DNA of 7,543 nt from the NCBI GenBank assembly GCA_030629485.1, contig DAOVOW010000089.1, positions 1 to 7,543 on the forward strand. The letters are read 5' to 3'. The notes under the pieces are model-generated. The model saw only the letters and a program-made list of their open reading frames with translations, was not told where the DNA came from and searched no databases. A program made the translations under genes and the position numbers. Origin of the DNA: a bacterium. GTDB lineage: Bacteria; Zixibacteria; MSB-5A5; GN15; FEB-12. Positions within the stretch are counted from its first letter, which is position 1; each line of letters begins with the position of its first letter. Of this stretch, positions 1-5,119 are shown piece by piece.

Positions 1-141
1 CCTTCGCCCGGGCGCCCGGGATCCGGACGGACCGGCTGCCGGATCCGGAGAGCATCCTCCCGGAACTGCCAGGGCTTGCCGACCGGAGCTGGCGAGCCGG
101 CACCAGGATCCGGCGGCTGGACCCGGAGACGGGAGGTGGAG
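1..141. repeat. Left inverted terminal repeat
   Basis: Bases 1-141 are the exact reverse complement of 7403-7543; identity stops sharply at base 142 (C, against T in the other copy). The repeat is 106/141 G+C (75%), far above the interior. It begins with a 14-bp perfect palindrome at 7-20 (CCCGGGCGCCCGGG) and carries GGATCCGG at 19-26, 41-48 and 106-113. Inverted terminal repeats are usual in linear dsDNA viruses and plasmids that replicate by protein priming or through hairpin ends. The length may be set by the assembler (141 is a standard k-mer), so the real repeat may extend further outward. Confidence 0.95.
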
Positions 142-344
142 CCGCGACAAGATCCGCCCGCGGGATCATGAAGGTGAGGAGCCAGAATCCCGAGAGGCCC
201 GCCTGGGTCATCGTAAACTTTCCTAAGAAGTTTCGCCCGCGGAATGCAACTACCGCGTTATCGGATCCGGAAGTGACCGGACAAATACTCGGTTACCCAA
301 GTGGGTTCGCAATAAACGATGGTGATTCCAGCCGCCTCGCATAA
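3..344 (+). CDS. Possible 5'-truncated gene crossing the repeat boundary
   Basis: One frame is open from base 3 to a TAA at 342-344 (113 codons). It has no start in the repeat; the first ATG is at 168 and has no ribosome binding site. Third-position GC is high (about 83% in the repeat part and 79% over the next 34 codons) and exceeds first and second positions, as in a real GC-rich gene. The product is rich in Arg, Pro and acidic residues, with a more globular stretch around PAWVIVNFPKKFRP, and resembles nothing I recognise. If real, it starts outside the window, and its last 87 bases overlap the convergent nuclease gene. In the right-hand copy the same frame stops just inside the unique DNA (Gly-Gly-Val-stop). 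Open frames are common by chance in GC-rich DNA, so this is tentative. Confidence 0.3.
   Translation, partial: FARAPGIRTDRLPDPESILPELPGLADRSWRAGTRIRRLDPETGGGAATRSARGIMKVRSQNPERPAWVIVNFPKKFRPRNATTALSDPEVTGQILGYPSGFAINDGDSSRLA
19..270. repeat. Four GGATCCGG motifs near the left end
   Basis: The octamer GGATCCGG occurs at 19-26, 41-48, 106-113 and 263-270. The first three lie in the terminal repeat and so recur inverted at the right end. The copy at 39-48 extends to a 10-bp palindrome (CCGGATCCGG). A repeated short palindrome near genome ends could be a binding site for a terminal or replication protein, but spacing is irregular and the region is GC-rich, so chance is possible. Confidence 0.35.
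215..257 (-). terminator. Twin stem-loops after the nuclease gene
   Basis: Just downstream of the leftward nuclease stop codon are two inverted repeats. The first is CGCGG (238-242) with CCGCG (253-257), separated by 10 bases. The second is AAACTT (215-220) with AAGTTT (228-233), separated by 7 bases. Their position fits transcript termination for the nuclease gene. Stems are short and there is no long T tract, so the call is weak. Confidence 0.3.
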
Positions 345-734
345 ATCTTCTAGGTCTTCATCCCGGATCGGGGTGAGGAGATTTAACGAAATCGGCCAGT
401 CATGGTACATCGAGAATTCCGGGGTCTTCCTGAAAGCCTTCTCGTAAAGTTGTAGCTGGGTGATGGCGGCAAGTGGGCGAATTAGTTTTGCCTCCCAGAT
501 CTCAACATGCTCTACGAAAATGCAGACGGCATCGGCGTAACGTTGGGTGACCGAGAAGATCTTTTCGTTGACACCTTCAGGAATGCCCGCCCGCATTTCG
601 TCGGTGACACCGCCGAGCCGGGTACGAAAATACACTCGCCAGGGATGGAGATGTTCCACGACGAATTCCTGCATGTACCGGATTTCTCGGGGTTCCCATT
701 TCCTTTTAGCCACGTGAATATAAATACCGGGCAA
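258..734 (-). CDS. PD-(D/E)XK-fold nuclease-like protein
   Basis: A 158-aa soluble protein. The core reads as a PD-(D/E)XK nuclease: an acidic residue on a strand (RYADAV, D68), then the E-x-K pair on the next strand (EIWEAKL, E81 and K83), then a helix with Gln and Tyr (ITQLQLYEKA, Q93/Q95, Y97). This order is seen in Holliday-junction resolvases, restriction-type endonucleases and many small phage nucleases. The C-terminal half alternates strands and helices and ends near WVTEYL. It is the only recognisable enzyme in the window, so roles in resolving or trimming DNA ends or in host-DNA breakdown are possible but inferred. The reading frame begins with TTG at 734; GTG at 713 or ATG at 674 are alternatives, and none has a convincing ribosome binding site. 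It is divergent from the capsid operon, with only 30 bases between the two starts. Confidence 0.75.
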   Translation of the reverse strand: MPGIYIHVAKRKWEPREIRYMQEFVVEHLHPWRVYFRTRLGGVTDEMRAGIPEGVNEKIFSVTQRYADAVCIFVEHVEIWEAKLIRPLAAITQLQLYEKAFRKTPEFSMYHDWPISLNLLTPIRDEDLEDLCEAAGITIVYCEPTWVTEYLSGHFRIR

Positions 735-757
735 GCCATAAGTAGTTTATGGAGGTG
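718..757 (+). promoter_or_regulatory. Archaeal-type promoter and ribosome binding site of the virion operon
   Basis: ATATAAATA at 718-726 resembles an archaeal TATA box. A start about 25 bases downstream would fall near 747, just before the strong ribosome binding site GGAGGTG at 751-757, which sits 7 bases from the ATG at 765. The box lies inside the first codons of the divergent nuclease gene. No matching bacterial -35 element is evident at the right distance. The transcription start is inferred. Confidence 0.55.
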
Positions 758-764
758 GCATGAA

Positions 765-1193
765 ATGCCAATTGACAGATCCAAGTGGAAAGAGAACTAT
801 GAAACCGGAACCGCAAGGTCCGGGGAAAAACTGGTTGAGAACTACATTGCCAAATCAGGAAAGGTCGCCGCAATGGCGAGCGATTCCGCACAGAAGAACT
901 ACGAAGCCGCAATGAAGGATTCAAAGGTCCTGCAAAGACGCCAGGCAAAGCTGAGGAAGATGTCCGACGAGGACCTCAATGAGTCGATGAGGATCAAGGG
1001 ATCCGCCAGGTATGTCGAAGGGACGGCAGCCAGCCTCGACAAAGCAGCTGCAAACGTTGAGCCATTCCTGAGCGTGATTGACTCGGAGGTTGCGAAGCTG
1101 AAGCCGAGGACGAGGGACGCGTATCAGAATGTCGTCAACCGGGTTGCTCCGATCGCGGTAGCACTCCAGAAGAAGAAAGAGAGCATGACTTGA
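765..1193 (+). CDS. Small helical protein, first gene of virion operon
   Basis: A 142-aa, highly charged, almost wholly alpha-helical protein with no membrane segment and no cysteine. The ATG at 765 is chosen because GGAGGTG lies 7 bases upstream; longer in-frame versions would run back through the divergent nuclease gene. The layout (an early Trp, a Lys/Ala-rich helical middle, a GSARYVEG segment around residues 80-90, then a Pro-Arg turn and a final basic helix ending ALQKKK) resembles a family of small helical proteins I associate with phage structural gene clusters, whose role I do not know. It lies 11 bases upstream of the capsid gene, so a scaffold, internal or DNA-binding virion role is plausible. 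Gene reality is very likely; function is open. Confidence 0.85.
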   Translation: MPIDRSKWKENYETGTARSGEKLVENYIAKSGKVAAMASDSAQKNYEAAMKDSKVLQRRQAKLRKMSDEDLNESMRIKGSARYVEGTAASLDKAAANVEPFLSVIDSEVAKLKPRTRDAYQNVVNRVAPIAVALQKKKESMT

Positions 1194-1204
1194 GGAGGTG
1201 AATC

Positions 1205-2395
1205 ATGGCAAGAGATTGGAGATATCACGTAGCCGTGCAGCCAATCGCCCTCACAGACGACGACACTGATCAGATCGATCTGCCAAGCGAGGGCGTAATC
1301 TCAAAGATGGAGATCATCATTGAGAACACGAACGTAGCGACGATAAGCGACTCTCACAGACGAAGGCTCGCGGAGCATATCACAAACATCGCCATTACCG
1401 GCGATACGACCGACATCCTGCATGATCTCAACGCCATGCAAAGCCGAATGTTTGCGATGGACACTGAACAGAAGATTCCTCCGGAGGAACATCGCGGCTA
1501 TGACTCTGCCGTTCAGAACACAGTCATTCCGATTTACTTTGGCAGGTACGCGAGAGACGAGCAGTTCGGTCTGGATCTGAGCAAGTGGACAAATGTTAGG
1601 CTGGCAGTGACCAACGATTTTACCGACAGCTGGTTCACCGCCGGACTCGGTGAACTCTCGGTCCGTTTGCTCTGGACTTTCAACCCAAATATTGCCCCGG
1701 CAAAGTACCTGGCAAAGACGATCATCGACGAGCAGGCAGTCCCGACCGCGGATCATTGGGCAAGACCAGTTATCCTGCCAGTCCGTTATCCAGTCCGGAG
1801 AATCGGTGTCGAAGGATACATTCCAACCCTGAATGCAACAACAGATGTCGGCAACCCAAAGGCGACTCTCGATACTTCGATCGAGGAAATCAAGCTCTGG
1901 AAGCAGGCAAGAAAGGATCTCATCTGGGACGATTCCCTGAGGCAGCTTATGCGATTCAACGCAGACGAGTATGGACATTCGCTAACTGAAGTCTATCTTG
2001 ATCATGGGGATCCTACAAATGCACTCTGGACTGACACCGCACTTGCAGATCTGGACGCCGTAACCGAGATGCTCTATGGAACCGGCCCAACCCTGGTTAA
2101 CGATTGGCCGGTCTCGGCACTCGACTTCGAACGCCACCACTCAATGACCGCATGGCCGAATACAGCCGGCACGCACGCGGGACTGATGGCATACGGCCGC
2201 GGCTACAACTCGACAGGGCTCTTCAGGTTCTACAGCTGGACCCCGCGGGAGATCCTGGGCGACACTGATGAGGAATGGCTCCACCCAGGCAGAGCTGGCG
2301 ATGGTGTCTGCGAGCTCATGTACATGATCGGAGACACGGACGTTCAGGCGAGGACACTGATCGAACAGGCAATACCACATCCGGCAACAGCATAA
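1205..2395 (+). CDS. Probable double jelly-roll major capsid protein
   Basis: At 396 aa this is the largest gene of the rightward operon, with the strong ribosome binding site GGAGGTGA at 1194-1201. The protein is acidic, beta-rich and has no signal or membrane segment. Its first half begins with a strand pattern (PIALTDDDTDQIDLP, residues 13-27) followed by VISKMEIIIE, and has a signature around residues 107-137 (VIPIYFGRYARDEQFGLDLS, then VRLAVTND). A second strand-rich half runs from about 185 to 396, with many aromatic and Gly residues near 320-345. Length, two-part beta architecture and position fit the double jelly-roll capsid proteins of PRD1-like and related tailless icosahedral viruses. 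No HK97-fold features such as a portal or protease neighbour are present. The fold assignment rests on pattern reading; a structure prediction would settle it. Confidence 0.62.
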   Translation: MARDWRYHVAVQPIALTDDDTDQIDLPSEGVISKMEIIIENTNVATISDSHRRRLAEHITNIAITGDTTDILHDLNAMQSRMFAMDTEQKIPPEEHRGYDSAVQNTVIPIYFGRYARDEQFGLDLSKWTNVRLAVTNDFTDSWFTAGLGELSVRLLWTFNPNIAPAKYLAKTIIDEQAVPTADHWARPVILPVRYPVRRIGVEGYIPTLNATTDVGNPKATLDTSIEEIKLWKQARKDLIWDDSLRQLMRFNADEYGHSLTEVYLDHGDPTNALWTDTALADLDAVTEMLYGTGPTLVNDWPVSALDFERHHSMTAWPNTAGTHAGLMAYGRGYNSTGLFRFYSWTPREILGDTDEEWLHPGRAGDGVCELMYMIGDTDVQARTLIEQAIPHPATA

Positions 2396-2410
2396 GGAGG
2401 AAATCCAGGC

Positions 2411-2785
2411 ATGAGGATCTGGAGATGCCACAAGAAGGGGATCGCCGACGCAAGCGGCGACCTCACCCTTCTTTGTGAGAAAGTGGGAAACGAGGAGCAA
2501 CTGGTAGTTGAGCAGATCGTAGCCGTAGACGAAACCACCCTGGGAGCCGAGATCGAGATAGGGATCAAGGACCAGGATGTGAACTGGCCGGTTGCCGAAC
2601 AGGCAAACGCCCTGGCGAATGAGAAGTATTTCAAAGCCGTGACCATGCGGCTGAAATCTTATGAGCAGGTATATTGCCATTTCTCCGGAGCGGGGCAAAG
2701 CGACGTCTGCCATTTCTGGGGATATGGCGTGATCGTGATGGCGGGCGAAAGCTATCTTAAGCCTGACCACTTTACCGGGCGGTGA
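2411..2785 (+). CDS. Small beta-rich protein, probable minor virion component
   Basis: A 124-aa protein immediately after the capsid gene, with GGAGG at 2396-2400, 10 bases from the ATG. Alternating short strands (LTLLCEKVGN, LVVEQIVAVDETT, AEIEIGIKD) in the first half suggest a beta-sandwich. The second half has a Cys/aromatic segment (VYCHFSGAGQSDVCHFWGYG, residues 87-106) with two CHF motifs that could form a disulfide or metal site. There is no membrane helix. I do not recognise the family. Position between the capsid and other small beta-proteins suggests a minor capsid or vertex protein; this is inference. Its stop codon lies within the ribosome binding site region of the next gene. Confidence 0.72.
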   Translation: MRIWRCHKKGIADASGDLTLLCEKVGNEEQLVVEQIVAVDETTLGAEIEIGIKDQDVNWPVAEQANALANEKYFKAVTMRLKSYEQVYCHFSGAGQSDVCHFWGYGVIVMAGESYLKPDHFTGR

Positions 2786-2792
2786 TGCAGAC

Positions 2793-3230
2793 ATGGGCAC
2801 GTTCAGACAACTAGGAGATCCGGTCTGCCCGCCGGCTCTCTGCCAGCATCACGAGGCGGTGTATGCAGAAATCGCCGGACTAACACCAGCCGCCCCGATA
2901 GCGAATAATTACACCTCATTCGCCCATGCCGCAACAATAACACAGGTGCAAATCGTAATCACAGAACGATGTTGCGTCAACGTAAACGCAGCAATGATCT
3001 CGTATGCCACATACTTACCCACCGACTTCGAGATTGAACAGCCCGTATGGACAATCAAGACGCAGCAAGAAAGCCGTGTGATATCCAGCGCCGTCGCGCT
3101 ATTCCATCACGCAGCATGGGAAGTGCTCGATCCGGGAACCTACGTATACAGCCTCATAAATCGCTCAGGATCGGCAAGACTAGTAATCGCAGCATGGATT
3201 AAAGCGATAGCGTCAGATTGCGAGGCGTAG
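2793..3230 (+). CDS. Beta-rich probable virion protein
   Basis: A 145-aa protein starting at ATG 2793, 7 bases after the previous stop, with GGTGATG at 2781-2787. A Pro/Cys-containing N-terminus is followed by alternating hydrophobic strands (ATITQVQIVITE, residues 47-58) and a C-terminal pair of strands introduced by DPGTYVYSLINRSGSARLVI. The Pro-Gly-Thr-Tyr turn before the last strands is common in jelly-roll and TNF-like sandwich domains of viral vertex or spike proteins. No homologue is recognised. The stop codon TAG directly abuts the ATG of the next gene, so the two are probably translationally coupled. Confidence 0.68.
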   Translation: MGTFRQLGDPVCPPALCQHHEAVYAEIAGLTPAAPIANNYTSFAHAATITQVQIVITERCCVNVNAAMISYATYLPTDFEIEQPVWTIKTQQESRVISSAVALFHHAAWEVLDPGTYVYSLINRSGSARLVIAAWIKAIASDCEA

Positions 3231-3581
3231 ATGGCGTGCCCTTACTGGAATCTCTTGATACCGCGATGCACGCCAAAATCTGACCCCGTAAAAATAAGAA
3301 AGGGAATCAAACCGGGGCGGATAGTAGAGATTAACGCATACCTACCGGCGGGTTGCGCCGGACTGGTGGGCGTACAAATTTATCATCGCGGGCACATCCT
3401 GGCACCAGCCGATAAGGGAGAGTGGATTATCGGAGATAACAGGGCATGGCACTGGAAACTGGATTGGGTGATTTACGGAGGCGGTAACTACATCGCATTG
3501 TGGGGCTACAATCTGGATGATTCACACGACCACACAGCAGAACTATCGATATCGCTTGTCCCGAGATGGTCAAGAGCTTAA
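3231..3581 (+). CDS. Beta-sandwich probable virion protein
   Basis: A 116-aa protein whose ATG follows the upstream TAG with no gap; GAGG at 3222-3225 serves as ribosome binding site. The middle shows a regular sandwich: RIVEINAYLP, then GLVGVQIYHRGHILAP (44-59), GEWIIGDN (63-70), the paired strands WHWKLDWVIY and NYIALWGYN, and a closing strand AELSISLVP. The pattern 'glvgvqI-hrG-x-I-xP ... W-I-x-G-D-N ... N-hD' resembles small beta-sandwich virion proteins I have seen in phage-like genomes, where function is generally unknown. It lies amid similar small beta-proteins, so a decoration, vertex or spike role is inferred. There is no signal peptide or membrane helix. Confidence 0.7.
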   Translation: MACPYWNLLIPRCTPKSDPVKIRKGIKPGRIVEINAYLPAGCAGLVGVQIYHRGHILAPADKGEWIIGDNRAWHWKLDWVIYGGGNYIALWGYNLDDSHDHTAELSISLVPRWSRA

Positions 3582-3587
3582 GAGAAA

Positions 3588-4277
3588 ATGGCACGAGGAC
3601 ATAAGGATTACCGGCAAGCCGTCACCGTAGAGGAACCGGAAGGGAAAACCTCGGTACACGGAACAACACGATTGTATGACGACTTCGAAGACGCACCGCT
3701 CAAATGGACTCCGAGCCCAGTCTCAACCGGAGTTGCAAACAGGATCGCGGGCGCAGCCTGCAACGGATCTTTCGGTCTGGAGATCTGCGCCCAAAAAGTG
3801 GGCGCAATACCAGGGAACAACCAGACAAGGAAACATACCCCATTAGGCGAAAGGAAAACTCTGGAGCTTGCAGTATACTGGCGAGTGCCAACAACACCGG
3901 TAAATGCCGTTTTCACTTTCATGATCCGGCAATGGATCGGAATCAGGGAAGCAAGAGCAGCGATAAGATATGTGTACAACCCGGCAATCCCAACAGTAGA
4001 ATGGCAATTATACGCGGCTGGGATCTGGACCCCACTTGCCGGCAGCGAGCTTCCCAACTTCGGAGCATGGCACGAAATCGTAATTGCCGCAGACTTCGCA
4101 ACGGAAAGATACATGTACGCAAGATCAAACAGCACGGTATTTCCAATATGCGAGCAGGAAACCGGCAGAATAGTAGCGGCTGCCGGCGAAGAAAACAGGG
4201 TGGAAATACGAGTGGAAGAATACAACACCGACCTGGTGTGTATGCACGTTGACGACGTGCTGCTTAAGGAGCTCTGA
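3588..4277 (+). CDS. Concanavalin/LamG-like domain protein, probable surface or spike protein
   Basis: A 229-aa protein with a short, charged N-terminal segment (1-28) then one lectin-like beta-sandwich. Landmarks of the concanavalin/laminin-G type fold are the opening DDFED (31-35), ACNGSFGLEI (57-66), the central strands IRYVYNP and VEWQLYAAGIW, AWHEIVIAADF (160-170) and the closing VDDVLLKEL (221-229); the final V-DD-hh strand is typical. Such domains in viruses often bind glycans or form trimeric surface spikes, so host attachment is a reasonable inference. The gene starts 6 bases after the previous stop with only a weak binding site (AAGAG), consistent with coupled translation. An EGKT stretch near residue 19 is not a Walker A motif. 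Confidence 0.72.
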   Translation: MARGHKDYRQAVTVEEPEGKTSVHGTTRLYDDFEDAPLKWTPSPVSTGVANRIAGAACNGSFGLEICAQKVGAIPGNNQTRKHTPLGERKTLELAVYWRVPTTPVNAVFTFMIRQWIGIREARAAIRYVYNPAIPTVEWQLYAAGIWTPLAGSELPNFGAWHEIVIAADFATERYMYARSNSTVFPICEQETGRIVAAAGEENRVEIRVEEYNTDLVCMHVDDVLLKEL

Positions 4278-4280
4278 ACG

Positions 4281-4655
4281 ATGCCAGCCGCAGATCACGT
4301 GCAAGACCACGAAACCGGGCGCTGGGCAATGCTCGTTTCAAGATCTCACGGACACCCAAGTTACATCAACGAATTCAATGCTAACCAGGTCAACCTGGCA
4401 ATCATCACACCGCCGGCAGACAGGCGGGTCTGTGTCGCGGGCGTGCTCTCTGTCGCGGATACGAACGCCGGGCAGATCTCACTCGACTTTGCGGTGAGCG
4501 TCCAGCCCGTGTGGCGACACTACGTCGCAAACTTCAGAGCAATAGAGCAGAATGATTTCCACATGGATGGGGCACTCGGAGAAGCTCTGACGCTGAACAC
4601 CACGACAGGAGCAAACCTGATATTCCTGATCGTGAATTACCGAATCACGGACTAA
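4281..4655 (+). CDS. Small beta-rich probable virion protein
   Basis: A 124-aa protein with AAGGAG at 4266-4271, 9 bases from the ATG. After an N-terminal region rich in His and polar residues, the chain becomes a beta-sandwich: VNLAIITPP, RRVCVAGVLSVAD, QISLDFAVSV, and a C-terminal block DGALGEALTLNTTTGANLIF followed by a last strand VNYRIT. The 'G-x-x-GE-x-L-x-L-x-T-x-x-G' block before a final V-x-Y strand recurs in small phage and virus structural proteins of unknown role. I infer a capsid decoration or vertex protein from its context. Its 3' end overlaps the open frame of the small membrane protein that follows, in the +1 frame. Confidence 0.7.
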   Translation: MPAADHVQDHETGRWAMLVSRSHGHPSYINEFNANQVNLAIITPPADRRVCVAGVLSVADTNAGQISLDFAVSVQPVWRHYVANFRAIEQNDFHMDGALGEALTLNTTTGANLIFLIVNYRITD

Positions 4656-4668
4656 CGGAGAGGAGAAC

Positions 4669-4830
4669 ACGAACGACGAGCAACGGGACGCCTGCTTAAT
4701 CGAGATTAAGATCAAGGTTGCCCACATGAGCACGGACATCATTTGGCTGAAGAGGATCCTAGTTGCAGCTGCCATCCTGGTTGCAGCTGCACTCGGGATC
4801 CAAGTACCTGACATTTTTATTCAGGGTTGA
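4669..4830 (+). CDS. Tiny single-span membrane protein, holin-like, start uncertain
   Basis: A short gene ends at TGA 4828-4830. From the only ATG (4726) it gives 34 aa; extended back to 4669 it gives 53. The extension looks genuine: acidic, then DEQRDACLIEIKIKVAHMS running into DIIWLKR and one hydrophobic helix (ILVAAAILVAAALGIQVP). A soluble helix plus basic residues plus one C-terminal membrane span recalls XhlA-type holin accessory proteins. The expected start position, 8 bases after GGAG (4657-4660), is ACG rather than ATG. Translation may therefore use ACG, start at 4726 (weak AAGG at 4714-4717), or arise by a +1 shift from the preceding gene, whose frame it overlaps from 4636. As the last gene of the virion operon it may act in lysis or membrane insertion; this is inferred. 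Confidence 0.55.
   Translation, partial: TNDEQRDACLIEIKIKVAHMSTDIIWLKRILVAAAILVAAALGIQVPDIFIQG
4762..4790 (+). repeat. 18-base direct duplication in the membrane helix
   Basis: GTTGCAGCTGC occurs at 4762-4772 and 4780-4790, 18 bases apart, encoding LVAAAI then LVAAAL in the transmembrane helix of the small membrane protein. A six-codon tandem duplication is the simplest origin. Confidence 0.6.
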
Positions 4831-4838
4831 TTTAGAAA

Positions 4839-4866
4839 GCCGACAAGCCACTTTCCCGACGTCGGC
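4839..4866 (+). terminator. Stem-loop after the virion operon
   Basis: GCCGAC (4839-4844) pairs with GTCGGC (4861-4866) just 8 bases after the last rightward stop codon; the 3' arm also lies in a 10-bp palindrome (CCGACGTCGG, 4856-4865). A modest CTTTTCTCGTTA stretch follows some 35 bases later. A terminator is plausible from position, but the loop is long and the T tract poor and distant. Confidence 0.35.
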
Positions 4867-5072
4867 AATATGATAAGCCATCCGACCCGGAAGCTATAAA
4901 CTTTTCTCGTTACCCCCCCTGCTGTCGATAGCAAGAGGCATATTCCGATAGTATGTGGAATGAATCAGGCAACTCGATTATAATTCATCACCGACATAGA
5001 AGTCCACCCGTCGCCCTAGGGCGATCTCGCATTATTCCGGACATATACATTCAGGGCGAAGGGTAGCGAAAG
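4867..5072. other. Convergent intergenic region with several palindromes
   Basis: No gene is supported here. It contains a run of seven C (4913-4919), an imperfect 12-bp palindrome GCTGTCGATAGC (4921-4932), ATTCC/GGAAT (4942-4946 with 4957-4961), ATGAAT/ATTCAT (4960-4965 with 4983-4988) and a perfect 14-bp palindrome TCGCCCTAGGGCGA (5011-5024). It separates two convergent operons, so it may hold bidirectional termination signals, a replication origin or a protein-binding site. A TATA-like CTATAAA at 4894-4900 faces no gene. Confidence 0.5.
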
Positions 5073-5119
5073 TAAAAAGGAAGTAAATAAAAGTACGCTG
5101 GACTATCACACCAGCATAC
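5073..5119 (-). terminator. Hairpin and T-rich terminator of the leftward operon
   Basis: Read on the minus strand, GTATGCTGG (5119-5111) pairs with CCAGCGTAC (5101-5093), 8 of 9 positions, around a 9-base loop that contains the TGA of the last leftward gene. The hairpin is followed directly by a T-rich tract (5092 down to about 5073). This is a good factor-independent terminator layout, and T tracts also end archaeal transcripts. Confidence 0.7.

Noticed and set aside
507..764. Upstream extension of the first virion-operon gene back to an ATG at 507
   Set aside because: It would lie antisense to the nuclease gene, whereas ATG 765 has a GGAGGTG site at ideal spacing.
512..784. Leftward frame antisense to the nuclease/virion boundary
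   Set aside because: Shadow of better-supported genes, with no ribosome binding site and no recognisable domain.
1301..1978. Long leftward frame of 225 codons inside the capsid gene
   Set aside because: Fully antisense to the capsid gene, with unnatural composition; a shadow frame.
3625..3660. EGKT near the start of the LamG-like protein as a possible Walker A motif
   Set aside because: The required G/A five residues before the Gly is absent, and the rest of the protein is a beta-sandwich, not a P-loop ATPase.
3608..4228. Leftward frame of 206 codons antisense to the LamG-like gene
   Set aside because: The rightward frame has clear lectin-fold landmarks and operon spacing; this one has neither.
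4894..4900. TATA-like CTATAAA in the convergent intergenic region as a promoter
   Set aside because: No rightward gene follows it; the downstream genes are all on the other strand.
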